Assembly (NCBI RefSeq): GCF_003963535.1
Contig: NZ_CP034539.1
Location: 9,920,001-9,984,000 of the forward strand
Reading direction: 5' to 3'
Length of the DNA: 64,000 nucleotides
Source: Streptomyces cyaneochromogenes
GTDB lineage: Bacteria; Actinomycetota; Actinomycetes; Streptomycetales; Streptomycetaceae
Under the pieces are notes generated by a model. That model saw only the letters and a list, made by a program, of their open reading frames with translations, made no database searches and was not told where the DNA came from. Numbering within the stretch: position 1 is the stretch's first letter; the number at the start of each line of letters is the position of its first letter. The position numbers and the translations under genes are program-made. Shown here piece by piece: positions 1 to 7,493 of the stretch.

Positions 1-520
1 CGATGCCCTCCAGCGCCCACACCGTGTGCCGCGCCTCGCCGCGCCGCCGGGCCTCGGCCAGCAGCTGTTCGTGCAGCCGGTGCACGGCGTCGTAGTCGCC
101 CTGGATCCGGCCGGTCTCCGCGAGCCCGGCCAGCGAGTAGCCGCGTACGACGATGTCGCCGCCGAGCTCGCCGAGGTCCGCCGCGAGCTGCAGCAGTCGC
201 CGGGCCAGCGGGAACGCGCCGCGCTGCCGGGCCAGGGTGCCGCCGCTCCACAGCGCCCAGGCCATCGCCCCGGTGTCGCCGGCCTCCCGCGCGGCGCGGT
301 AGCTGGCCTTCCACGCCCGGTCGGCGTCCCCGACCTGCCCCAGTCGGCGGTGCGCCTCGGCGACCGCGAGCCCCGAACGCGCCGCCTCGCCGTGCTGCCC
401 GGCCCGCTCGGCAGCCTCCAACTGCTCGGTGCCGGCGGCCAGTACGTCGCTCAGCGAGGAGTTGACGGACAGGGTGGTCAGGGCGCCCTGGTACTCCGGG
501 GCGAATGCCTTGCCGTACAT
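1..520 (-). CDS. TPR-repeat protein, N-terminal part (runs off the window)
   Basis: Read on the minus strand from an ATG at 518-520, preceded by an AGAGG ribosome-binding site. The 173 or so visible codons form short helical pairs rich in Ala, Leu and Arg (for example LEAAERAGQHGEAARSGLA), typical of tetratricopeptide repeats. There is no DNA-binding or catalytic motif in the visible part. The C-terminus lies beyond the window, so it could be the TPR portion of a larger regulator or a standalone TPR protein. A palindromic element lies just upstream (538-569) and probably carries its control site. The family assignment is by repeat character only. Confidence 0.6.
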   Translation of the reverse strand, partial: MYGKAFAPEYQGALTTLSVNSSLSDVLAAGTEQLEAAERAGQHGEAARSGLAVAEAHRRLGQVGDADRAWKASYRAAREAGDTGAMAWALWSGGTLARQRGAFPLARRLLQLAADLGELGGDIVVRGYSLAGLAETGRIQGDYDAVHRLHEQLLAEARRRGEARHTVWALEGI

Positions 521-537
521 GTATGCCTCTCGATCCG

Positions 538-569
538 GTATACACGCCATCTATACGCTGCGTGTATAC
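538..569 (-). promoter_or_regulatory. Inverted repeat upstream of the TPR gene, probable operator
   Basis: GTATACACGC (538-547) and GCGTGTATAC (560-569) are perfect 10-base inverted arms separated by 12 bases. They lie 18 bases upstream of the TPR-gene start, in the least GC-rich stretch of this region. Extra TATAC/GTATA half-site-like words occur in the loop and at 576-580. The arm and position fit a dimeric repressor site overlapping the promoter. The cognate regulator is not identifiable here. Confidence 0.5.
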
Positions 570-596
570 ATGGGCGGTATAGTGCGTCGAAAACCA

Positions 597-619
597 GCCC
601 TGGCCCAGAGGGCCAGGGC
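597..619 (-). terminator. Rho-independent-like terminator after the AIM24 gene
   Basis: Nine-base stem GCCCTGGCC / GGCCAGGGC with a 5-base loop. Read on the minus strand it is followed by TGGTTTT. It lies about 105 bases beyond the stop of the AIM24-like gene and is oriented to end that transcript before the TPR gene. Confidence 0.55.
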
Positions 620-723
620 ATCATCCGCGGACGATCACCTGCTGTTGTTCATCTCTTGTCGATCAAGACGTCGGCGAGGCGGACGGGGTTGCTCGTGAGG
701 CGCAGATCACCTCGCGGAGGGCG

Positions 724-1401
724 TCAGTGCTGCTGAGCCTTCTGCGGCGTCGCCTCGCTCGGCCGTATGACGACATGGCCGTGACCCTGCAGCATCAGCT
801 GCACGGCCTCACCGGAGCCGCCGCGCAGCATCGAGCCGAGGGACTGGGAGCGGTGCAGCGAGGTCTGCAGCCCGGCGGTCCAGCCGACCACGGCGTCCGT
901 GTCGACGTACACCGGGTACTCGGGCGAGACCGGGATCACCAGGGGGTTGCCCTCGCAGACCAGCCCCAGCCGGCCCTGGCCCGTGAAGACGCTGTTGAAC
1001 AGGCCGCCACCGGCGATGCCCGACCCCTTCACGGTCGCGATCCGGTACGACAGCGACGCGTCGAAACACAGCACGTTGCGGCCGTTGACCGTGAACTCGT
1101 CACCGGGGTCGACGTCGACGATGAAACAGTTCTGCGCCTCGTGCGCGAACCAGGCCTCGCCGTGCCCGCGCACCGCCATCAGCGGCAGCCCCTCACCGGT
1201 CACCGCGCGCTTGAGCATGCCGCCCACGCCCTGGCTCTTGCGCTCGAACTGGAGGTTGCCGCGGTAGGCGATCATCGCGCCCTGGCGGGCGTGCATCTCA
1301 CCGTTCACCGCGTACTTGACGCACTTGGGGTTCTCGATCGTCATGCCCGGCGCCGCGGCCGGCTGGACCATGTGCTCGCTGGAAAAGAGGTCACCCTTCA
1401 T
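724..1401 (-). CDS. AIM24-family protein
   Basis: 225 residues from an ATG at 1399-1401. The sequence matches the AIM24/TIGR00266 family of beta-sandwich proteins (Gly-rich strands such as MLQGHGHVVIRP, and an N-terminal IENPKCVKYAVNGEMHARQG segment). The family is named for a yeast mitochondrial biogenesis protein. Its bacterial members have no established biochemical role and are often encoded near TerD-type proteins, as here. No signal peptide or membrane segment is visible. It follows the TerD-CAP gene by 71 bases on the same strand and is followed by a terminator hairpin, so the two may be co-transcribed. Confidence 0.8.
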   Translation of the reverse strand: MKGDLFSSEHMVQPAAAPGMTIENPKCVKYAVNGEMHARQGAMIAYRGNLQFERKSQGVGGMLKRAVTGEGLPLMAVRGHGEAWFAHEAQNCFIVDVDPGDEFTVNGRNVLCFDASLSYRIATVKGSGIAGGGLFNSVFTGQGRLGLVCEGNPLVIPVSPEYPVYVDTDAVVGWTAGLQTSLHRSQSLGSMLRGGSGEAVQLMLQGHGHVVIRPSEATPQKAQQH

Positions 1402-1472
1402 GGGGGCATCCTGTCCCGGACGGTCCCGCTCCGGCCAGATCGCGGTGTGCCGCGGTCGCGGCCCTCGCGGGC

Positions 1473-2870
1473 TCACGCGCCGAAGAGTTGGGTCCAGTAC
1501 GTGCCCGCCGGGCCGCCGCCGGCGAAGCCGATCCCTATGTGTGTGAAGTCCCGCTTGAGGATGTTGGCGCGGTGGCCCGGGCTGTTCATCCAGCCCTCCA
1601 CGACCTCGGCGGCGGAGCGCTGACCGCACGCGATGTTCTCGCCGATCATGCGCATGCGGGATCCCGCGGCGGCCGCCCGGTCCCAGGGCTGGGTGCCCTC
1701 GGGCGAGGTGTGGGAGTAGAAGGCCCGCGCGGCCATGTCGGTGCTGTAGGCCTGCGCGGCGGCGCCGAGCGCGGGATCGCCGGCCAGGGGACGCAACCCC
1801 GCCCGGGCCCGCTCCCGGTTGGTGAGGTCGACGACCTCCGCCGCGGTGCGCGACAGGTCGCCCGGCGTGAGGGGCCTGGCCCACAGGGCCGTCCAGTACG
1901 TGTCGCCCGAGCGGCCGCCCCTGACGTACGCGAGCGCGGCGTGGGTGAACGCCGGGTCGTGCAGGGTGCGGCGGGGCTGCTCGGTGCGCAGGCAGTACGC
2001 GACGAACTCGGCGGGCGTGCGGGGGCCGGAGACCAGATGTTCGCCGACGGTGAGATACGCGTACCCGGTCGCGGTGACGCGCTGGTACACCGAGACGCCG
2101 TCGCGGCCCTCGACACCGAGCCGTCCTGCCGCGGCCATGGCGGCGGCGTGGGCCTGAGCGGCGCCGGCGAGGCGGCCGTCCAGGGCGACGGGCGGTGAAC
2201 CGGCATCGGCACGGGCGGAGTTGACCAGGCCGAGGAAGCCGTCGGAACCAGGGGAGGCGAGGGGTGCGGTGGCGACGGCGGACAGGGTGTGCATCGTGGG
2301 CCGTGCGCCGGGAACAGGCGGAGCACCCGCTGCGCGCGGAGGACCGGCTGCGGGCGGCGCGGGTGTCGACGGGACCGGCGTCGGCGTGGCGTCCTCGACG
2401 ACGTCCACCCCGAAATCGCGCGCGATCCCCGCGAGCCCGTCCGCGTACCCCTGCCCCAGGGCCCGCAGCTTCCAGCCGTCGCCGCGCCGGTAGATCTCCG
2501 CGAGCAGCAGCACGGTCTCCTGCCGCGGGCGCGGCGGGGCGAACCGGGCGATCGCGCGGCCGCCCGGGCCCGTGACGTGCAGCGTGGGGGCGGGCAGGCG
2601 GCCCAGGGGAGTGCCGGGGTCGGCGGGGCTGACGACCACGGTGACCCGGGAGGCGCCGTGCCGCAGCCGCGGTGGGTCGACGGTCAGGGTGTCGCCGTGC
2701 AGCCGGGCGCCCGGCGCGGACGGCTGGTTGTAGAACACGAAGTCGGCGTCGCCCCGGACCTTGCCGCTGTCGTCGGTGACGAGCGCGGACACGTCGAAGG
2801 GGCCGGGGACCCGGACGGCCACGCTGCCGCCCGGGAGGGGCAGGTTGCCCCCGGGGACCAACTCGCTCAT
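1473..2870 (-). CDS. TerD-domain protein fused to two CAP domains
   Basis: 465 residues. The ATG at 2868-2870 (MSELVPGGN) is preferred over an upstream in-frame start because it has an AGGA-type site and begins exactly at the TerD domain. Residues 1-160 are TerD-like (tellurium/stress-resistance calcium-binding family, with DADFVFYNQ). About 160-205 is a Pro/Ala linker. Residues 210-335 and 345-465 are two CAP/SCP domains. The second keeps the family signatures FYSHTSP, GENIA and GWMNSPGHRANIL; the first is diverged and keeps GEHL. CAP domains are usually exported, but no signal peptide is present because the TerD domain occupies the N-terminus. Location and function are therefore uncertain. 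Confidence 0.85.
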   Translation of the reverse strand: MSELVPGGNLPLPGGSVAVRVPGPFDVSALVTDDSGKVRGDADFVFYNQPSAPGARLHGDTLTVDPPRLRHGASRVTVVVSPADPGTPLGRLPAPTLHVTGPGGRAIARFAPPRPRQETVLLLAEIYRRGDGWKLRALGQGYADGLAGIARDFGVDVVEDATPTPVPSTPAPPAAGPPRAAGAPPVPGARPTMHTLSAVATAPLASPGSDGFLGLVNSARADAGSPPVALDGRLAGAAQAHAAAMAAAGRLGVEGRDGVSVYQRVTATGYAYLTVGEHLVSGPRTPAEFVAYCLRTEQPRRTLHDPAFTHAALAYVRGGRSGDTYWTALWARPLTPGDLSRTAAEVVDLTNRERARAGLRPLAGDPALGAAAQAYSTDMAARAFYSHTSPEGTQPWDRAAAAGSRMRMIGENIACGQRSAAEVVEGWMNSPGHRANILKRDFTHIGIGFAGGGPAGTYWTQLFGA

Positions 2871-2972
2871 CGTGCCGTCCTGGTGGGTGGTGCGGGATCC
2901 GGCTTCGAGATCCGGTGGGGATGTCCGGAAAACGTTCACCGGATCCTGCGGGTTCCCACCTGCCGTGCGGGC

Positions 2973-4166
2973 TCAGTTCGCGCGGCGCTTCTTCGCCGGC
3001 TTGCCGCAGAACGCGGACTCCAGGGTGCCCAGCATGGAGTTGTGGACCGTGCCGTTGTTGGAGGTGTTGGCGAGCGCGGCGAGGCTGCGCCTGCCGTCCT
3101 TGGACGCGAACGCGTAGGTGTAGTAACCCTGGACGGCGCCCGTGTGGCCGTACACGGAGATTCCGCACGACAGATGGCGGCGCCGCAACCCGAGCCCGTA
3201 CTGCTGGTTGGTCCCCGACGGCACCCAGCGCTGCATCTGGTCCAGCTGCGCCCGGGAGGTGAGCCGACCGCCGAGCAGCGCGGACAGGAAGGTGTTGAGG
3301 TCGCGCGTGCTGGAGATGACCGCACCCGCGCTCTGCGCCCAGGACACGGTCTGCTCGGTGGAGTCGACGAGCGCCGCCCCGGCCGCATCCGGCGTGAGAT
3401 AGCCGCGGGCGTGGCGGCCGGGGATCTTGGTGCCGGGGTGCAGGTAGAAGGTGTCGCGCAGCTCCAGCGGGTCGATGATCCGGTTCTTGTACTCGGTGCG
3501 CACGGCGTGCCCGGTCAGCTTCTCGATGAGCATTCCGGCGACGACGAAGTTGGTGTTGGAGTAGGAGTACGCGCCGCCGGGCCGCGTGGTCCGTGGCTTG
3601 CTCAGCGACCGTTCCACCAGTTGCCGGTAGGTGAAGACCTTCGTGCGGACCGCCTCGAAGCCGGGGACCGTCCGCGCGAACATCTCGTTGGTGTAGTCGT
3701 GCAGCCCGCTGCGGTGGCTGAGCACATGCCGGACCGTGATGCGGTCGTCGGGCAGCAGACCGGGCAGATAGCGGTTGACCGGGGCGTCGAGCCGCAGCTT
3801 CTTCTCGTCGGCCAGTTGCAGCAGCACGACGGCCGAGAAGATCTTGGTGACGCTGCCGATGCGGAACCGGTCGGTGTTGCTGATGGTCCGTCCGGTCCCG
3901 CGGTCGGCGATGCCCGTGGCCGCCCAGTGGACCGCGCCGTGGTCGTCGAGCCGTGCCATCGCGCCGGGCGCGCCCTGTCGCCGCACCGTGCGCAGAGCGG
4001 TCCACAAGCCCGTGACATCGGGTTTCGGCAGAGCCCGCGCAGAGGCGTCGCCCCTGGTGGCGCCCGGCTCCAGGGGTGCGGTGTGCGCGGCGTGTGCGGG
4101 AACCGCCACGAGGGACACCAAGGCCGCCGCCACCGCCGTACCCCTGACCACCGTTGCTGAGACCAT
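2973..4166 (-). CDS. Secreted serine hydrolase, D-alanyl-D-alanine carboxypeptidase / class C beta-lactamase fold
   Basis: 397 residues from the ATG at 4164-4166, chosen for its GGAG site and because the signal peptide then begins directly (hydrophobic run to AVPAHA-A). The active-site motifs of the serine beta-lactamase/DD-peptidase superfamily are present in order: SVTK at 105-108, YSN at 202-204 and HTG at 341-343. A DD-peptidase of the Streptomyces R61 type acting on cell-wall peptides is the likely role; an esterase of the same fold cannot be excluded. A short basic tail (KPAKKRRAN) follows the domain. It is transcribed away from the ROK gene, with the intergenic region 4167-4373 shared. 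Confidence 0.85.
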   Translation of the reverse strand: MVSATVVRGTAVAAALVSLVAVPAHAAHTAPLEPGATRGDASARALPKPDVTGLWTALRTVRRQGAPGAMARLDDHGAVHWAATGIADRGTGRTISNTDRFRIGSVTKIFSAVVLLQLADEKKLRLDAPVNRYLPGLLPDDRITVRHVLSHRSGLHDYTNEMFARTVPGFEAVRTKVFTYRQLVERSLSKPRTTRPGGAYSYSNTNFVVAGMLIEKLTGHAVRTEYKNRIIDPLELRDTFYLHPGTKIPGRHARGYLTPDAAGAALVDSTEQTVSWAQSAGAVISSTRDLNTFLSALLGGRLTSRAQLDQMQRWVPSGTNQQYGLGLRRRHLSCGISVYGHTGAVQGYYTYAFASKDGRRSLAALANTSNNGTVHNSMLGTLESAFCGKPAKKRRAN

Positions 4167-4337
4167 CCGGCTTTCTCCCGTTCCTGTCGATGCGCTGCCG
4201 ATACGAGAACGATCACCTTCGCGCGGGGCAACTTTCTCGCATCCCGTCACATCGCCACGGACGACGCACAGTTGGACAGTCCCGGATCACCGGGTGGGAG
4301 TCCTTCGACGTTCCCTCGGCGAATCCTGCTTCTTTTA

Positions 4338-4366
4338 TTGACGACGGAAAATAAGGGCTCTAGGTT
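4338..4366 (+). promoter_or_regulatory. Vegetative-type promoter for the ROK operon (leaderless)
   Basis: TTGACG at 4338-4343, a 17-base spacer and TAGGTT at 4361-4366 give a good SigA-type promoter. The ATG of the ROK gene is at 4374, seven bases after the -10 box, and no Shine-Dalgarno sequence fits between. The transcript should start at or next to the start codon, which indicates leaderless translation. Confidence 0.7.
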
Positions 4367-4373
4367 CCGGGGC

Positions 4374-5552
4374 ATGTCCTCGATCCGCCCCGCCGAGACG
4401 TTCCCGGCGAACACTCCGGCCGCCTCGCAGATCTTCACCACGGTCCTGTCCCACGGGCCGCTCACCCGCCTGGAGGTGGCCCGGCGGGCGGGACTCTCCC
4501 CGGCGGCCGTCACCAAGGCGGTACGGCCCCTCATCGAGGCCGGCTACCTGGTGGAGGACGCGGACGACCAGGCCCGCCCCGCGCTCGGCCGTCCCGCCAA
4601 CCCGGTACGGGTCGACGGGGGACGGGCGCTGTTCATCGGCGTCAAGGTCACCGGCGACGAGATCATCGGGGTGCTCACCGACCTGTGCTGCCGCGTCCGG
4701 GTCGCCCGCCACACCCCGCTCCCGGACCGCGAACCCAAGAGCGTGCTGGCCTCGGTCACCGAGCTGGTGGGTGAACTGCTGGCAGAGGCGGGTGACTTGA
4801 GGATCCCCGTCCTCGGACTCGGCATCGCCGTCTCCGGCGACGTGGACCGCGGCGCGGGCGTCGTGCGGTACTCGCCGTTCCTTCAGTGGCGGGACGTGCC
4901 GCTGGCCGAACTCGCCGGTGCGACCACCGGGTTGCCGGTCACCGTGGACAACGACGTGCGGGCCCTGACCGTCGCCGAGCAGTGGTTCGGTGCGGGTGTG
5001 GGCCTGTCCGACTTCGCCGTGGTGACGGTCGGCGCGGGCATCGGCTGCGGCCTCGTCGTGCACGGGCGTGTGGTCTCCGGTGCGCACGGTGTGGCCGGCG
5101 AGATCGGGCACGTCACCGTCGATCCGTCCGGCCCGCCCTGCCACTGCGGGAACCGCGGCTGCGTGGAGGCCATCGCGGGGGACGCCGCGATCGTCCGGCG
5201 GATCCGGGAGACCACGGGTGCCGAGGTCCGCGACACCGCCGAGGCCGTGGAGCTGGCCCGCCGAGGCGTCCCCGGGGTGCGCGAGGCCTACGCCCGGGCC
5301 GGCGAGGCCATCGGTCGCGGCATCGCCACCGTGGCCAACCTGCTCGGCCCCGAGCGGGTGATCATCTCCGGCGAGGGCCTCGCCGCCCACGACCTGTTCG
5401 CCGAACAGATCCGCGACGCGTTCGCCGCGGCAGCGTTCGGCTCCGCCGACCGGTGCGACGTACAGACCCGCCCGCTGCCCTTCGAGGAGTGGGCGCGCGG
5501 GGCCGCGGCCACCGCGATCCAGTCCTTCATCAGAGCCGACGACCAGCGGTAG
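4374..5552 (+). CDS. ROK-family transcriptional repressor
   Basis: 392 residues from the ATG at 4374, chosen because the promoter leaves no room for an earlier start. Residues about 20-75 form a winged helix-turn-helix (SHGPLTRLEVARRAGLSPAAVTK). The rest is a ROK sugar-kinase-like domain with the glycine-rich GAGIGCGLVV segment and the zinc-type cluster CHCGNRGCVEA. ROK repressors release DNA on binding a sugar ligand. It is the first gene of an operon with GH27, GH95 and an SGNH hydrolase (32-base gap to GH27), so it probably controls these genes and itself. The sugar ligand cannot be read from sequence. Confidence 0.88.
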   Translation: MSSIRPAETFPANTPAASQIFTTVLSHGPLTRLEVARRAGLSPAAVTKAVRPLIEAGYLVEDADDQARPALGRPANPVRVDGGRALFIGVKVTGDEIIGVLTDLCCRVRVARHTPLPDREPKSVLASVTELVGELLAEAGDLRIPVLGLGIAVSGDVDRGAGVVRYSPFLQWRDVPLAELAGATTGLPVTVDNDVRALTVAEQWFGAGVGLSDFAVVTVGAGIGCGLVVHGRVVSGAHGVAGEIGHVTVDPSGPPCHCGNRGCVEAIAGDAAIVRRIRETTGAEVRDTAEAVELARRGVPGVREAYARAGEAIGRGIATVANLLGPERVIISGEGLAAHDLFAEQIRDAFAAAAFGSADRCDVQTRPLPFEEWARGAAATAIQSFIRADDQR

Positions 5553-5584
5553 AGCCGCTGAACGACCCCCAGGAGGTACGACCC

Positions 5585-7405
5585 ATGCGGTCATCCTCGT
5601 ACTCCGTCCTGCCCGCACGCGCCCTGAGAACCGTGGTGGTCCTGGCCCTCACCGCCGGTGTCACCGCCGCCGTCCCCGCCGCACAGGCGGAGACCAGCAC
5701 ACCCCCGGACGCCCCGGCCACCGCCGCCGCCGTGGCCGCCAAGCCCTACCTGGGCTGGACGAGCTGGACCATGCAGTCGTCGAAGTACCCGGGCCTCAAC
5801 CCCAAGGGTGACTACAGCTACCTGTCCGAGGCGAACGTCATCAAGCAGACCGACGCCATGGCCGCCAAGCTGAAGAAGTACGGCTACGAGTACGTCAACA
5901 TAGACGCCGGGTGGTGGATGGACTGGTCCTGGAAGTCGCAGTTCGACGAGTACGGCCGTCAGAAGGCCGACCCGGTGCGCTTCCCCAGCGGCATGAAGGC
6001 CGTCGCCGACCGCATCCACTCCAAGGGCCTCAAGGCCGGTATCTACCTCCCGGTCGGCCTGGAGAAGGGGGCGTACAACGACGGCAAGAACCCGATCTGG
6101 AACACCGACGGCTGCACCACGGGCGACATCGTCCACGACGACCTGCGCACCACCAACGGCTGGGACAGCGCGTACAAGATCGACTTCTCGAACCCCTGCG
6201 CGCAGAAGTACATCGACTCCCAGGCGCGGATGTTCGCCGACTGGGGCTACGACTTCCTCAAGCTCGACGGCGTCGGCCCCGGCTCGTTCAAGGACGGCGA
6301 CAACTACAACAACGTCGCCGACGTCGCCGCCTGGCAGAAGGCCATCAAGACCGCCGGCCGTCCGATCCACCTGGAGCTGTCCTGGTCCCTCGCCTACGGG
6401 CACGTCGCGGACTGGAAGAAGTACTCCAACGGCTGGCGCATCGACACCGATGTCGAGTGCTACTGCAACACCCTGGTCACCTGGGAGAACTCGGTCGACG
6501 ACCGCTGGGACGACGCCCCGGCCTGGACGGACCACGCCGGCCCCGGCGGCTGGAACGACCTCGACTCCCTCAACGTCGGCAACGGCGAGATGGACGGCCT
6601 CACCAAGGCCGAGCGGCAGAGCTACACCACCCTGTGGGCCATCGCCAAGTCCCCGCTGTTCACCGGCGACGACCTCACCAAACTCGACTCCTACGGCCTG
6701 AAGCTGCTCACCGACCGCGAGGTCATCGCGATCAACCAGAGCAGCGCCCCGCCCGCCGAACCCGTCACCGCATCCGACCCGCAGCAGGTGTGGTCCGCCA
6801 AGAACCCCGACGGCACCTACACCGTGGCCCTGTTCAACCTCTCCGACGCCCCCGCCTCGGTGACCGCCAACTGGCCGACCCTCGGCTTCAAGGGCAGGGC
6901 CTCGGTGCGGGACGTGTGGAACAAGGAGAACCTCGGCAGCCACACCGACAAGATCACCCAGGCGCTTCCGGCGCACGGCTCCCGTCTGTTCACCGTCACC
7001 CCGCGGGGCACGAACCTCTCCTGGACCGCCTACGAGGCCGAGGCGGGCACCAACACCCTCGGCGGCAACGCCTCCGTGGCCGACTGCTCCGCCTGCTCCG
7101 ACGGCCGCAAGGTCGGCAACCTCTACGCCGGCGGCAAGGTCACCGTCAACGACGTCGTGGTGGCCAAGGCCGGCACCTACCAGATCAAGGTCGCCTACAT
7201 CAGCGGTGACTCCCGTTCGGTCCTGGTCTCGGCCAACGGAGGGGGCGCCACCTCCCACAAGTTCGCGTCCACCGGCGACTGGGGGACGGTGAACAGCGTC
7301 CATGTGCCGGTGAAGCTGAAGGCCGGGGCCAACGCGATCACGTTCGACAGCGGGACCGGCTATGCGCCGGACATCGACCGGATCGACGTACAGAAGACCC
7401 CCTGA
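5585..7405 (+). CDS. Secreted GH27 alpha-galactosidase / beta-L-arabinopyranosidase with C-terminal CBM
   Basis: 606 residues from ATG 5585 behind an AGGAGG site. There is a Sec signal peptide (residues 1-36, cleavage after AAQA). The GH27 barrel starts at PYLGWTSW and includes YVNIDAGWW. By family alignment, D228 in FLKLDG is the likely nucleophile and D289 in WRIDTD the likely acid/base. After a beta-rich domain, the last 130 or so residues (from TAYEAEAG) look like a CBM35/CBM6-type module. GH27 enzymes remove terminal alpha-galactose or beta-L-arabinopyranose from plant polysaccharides; which one applies here is not decidable. It is co-transcribed with the ROK gene and GH95, pointing to plant-derived side chains. 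Confidence 0.88.
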   Translation: MRSSSYSVLPARALRTVVVLALTAGVTAAVPAAQAETSTPPDAPATAAAVAAKPYLGWTSWTMQSSKYPGLNPKGDYSYLSEANVIKQTDAMAAKLKKYGYEYVNIDAGWWMDWSWKSQFDEYGRQKADPVRFPSGMKAVADRIHSKGLKAGIYLPVGLEKGAYNDGKNPIWNTDGCTTGDIVHDDLRTTNGWDSAYKIDFSNPCAQKYIDSQARMFADWGYDFLKLDGVGPGSFKDGDNYNNVADVAAWQKAIKTAGRPIHLELSWSLAYGHVADWKKYSNGWRIDTDVECYCNTLVTWENSVDDRWDDAPAWTDHAGPGGWNDLDSLNVGNGEMDGLTKAERQSYTTLWAIAKSPLFTGDDLTKLDSYGLKLLTDREVIAINQSSAPPAEPVTASDPQQVWSAKNPDGTYTVALFNLSDAPASVTANWPTLGFKGRASVRDVWNKENLGSHTDKITQALPAHGSRLFTVTPRGTNLSWTAYEAEAGTNTLGGNASVADCSACSDGRKVGNLYAGGKVTVNDVVVAKAGTYQIKVAYISGDSRSVLVSANGGGATSHKFASTGDWGTVNSVHVPVKLKAGANAITFDSGTGYAPDIDRIDVQKTP

Positions 7406-7493
7406 TCCCTCCGCAGTCCTCCTGATCCGCTCGCCACGCCAACGGGGGTCCCCCCCGCGCCGGCCCCCGCCCCAGACGCATCCGGAGCCGCAC

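Noticed and set aside
724..4005. A 1,093-codon minus-strand frame covering three genes
   Set aside because: Only its last 225 codons (AIM24-like) look like protein. The rest is Arg/Pro-rich shadow sequence over the TerD-CAP and DD-peptidase genes, which have proper starts and motifs in another frame.
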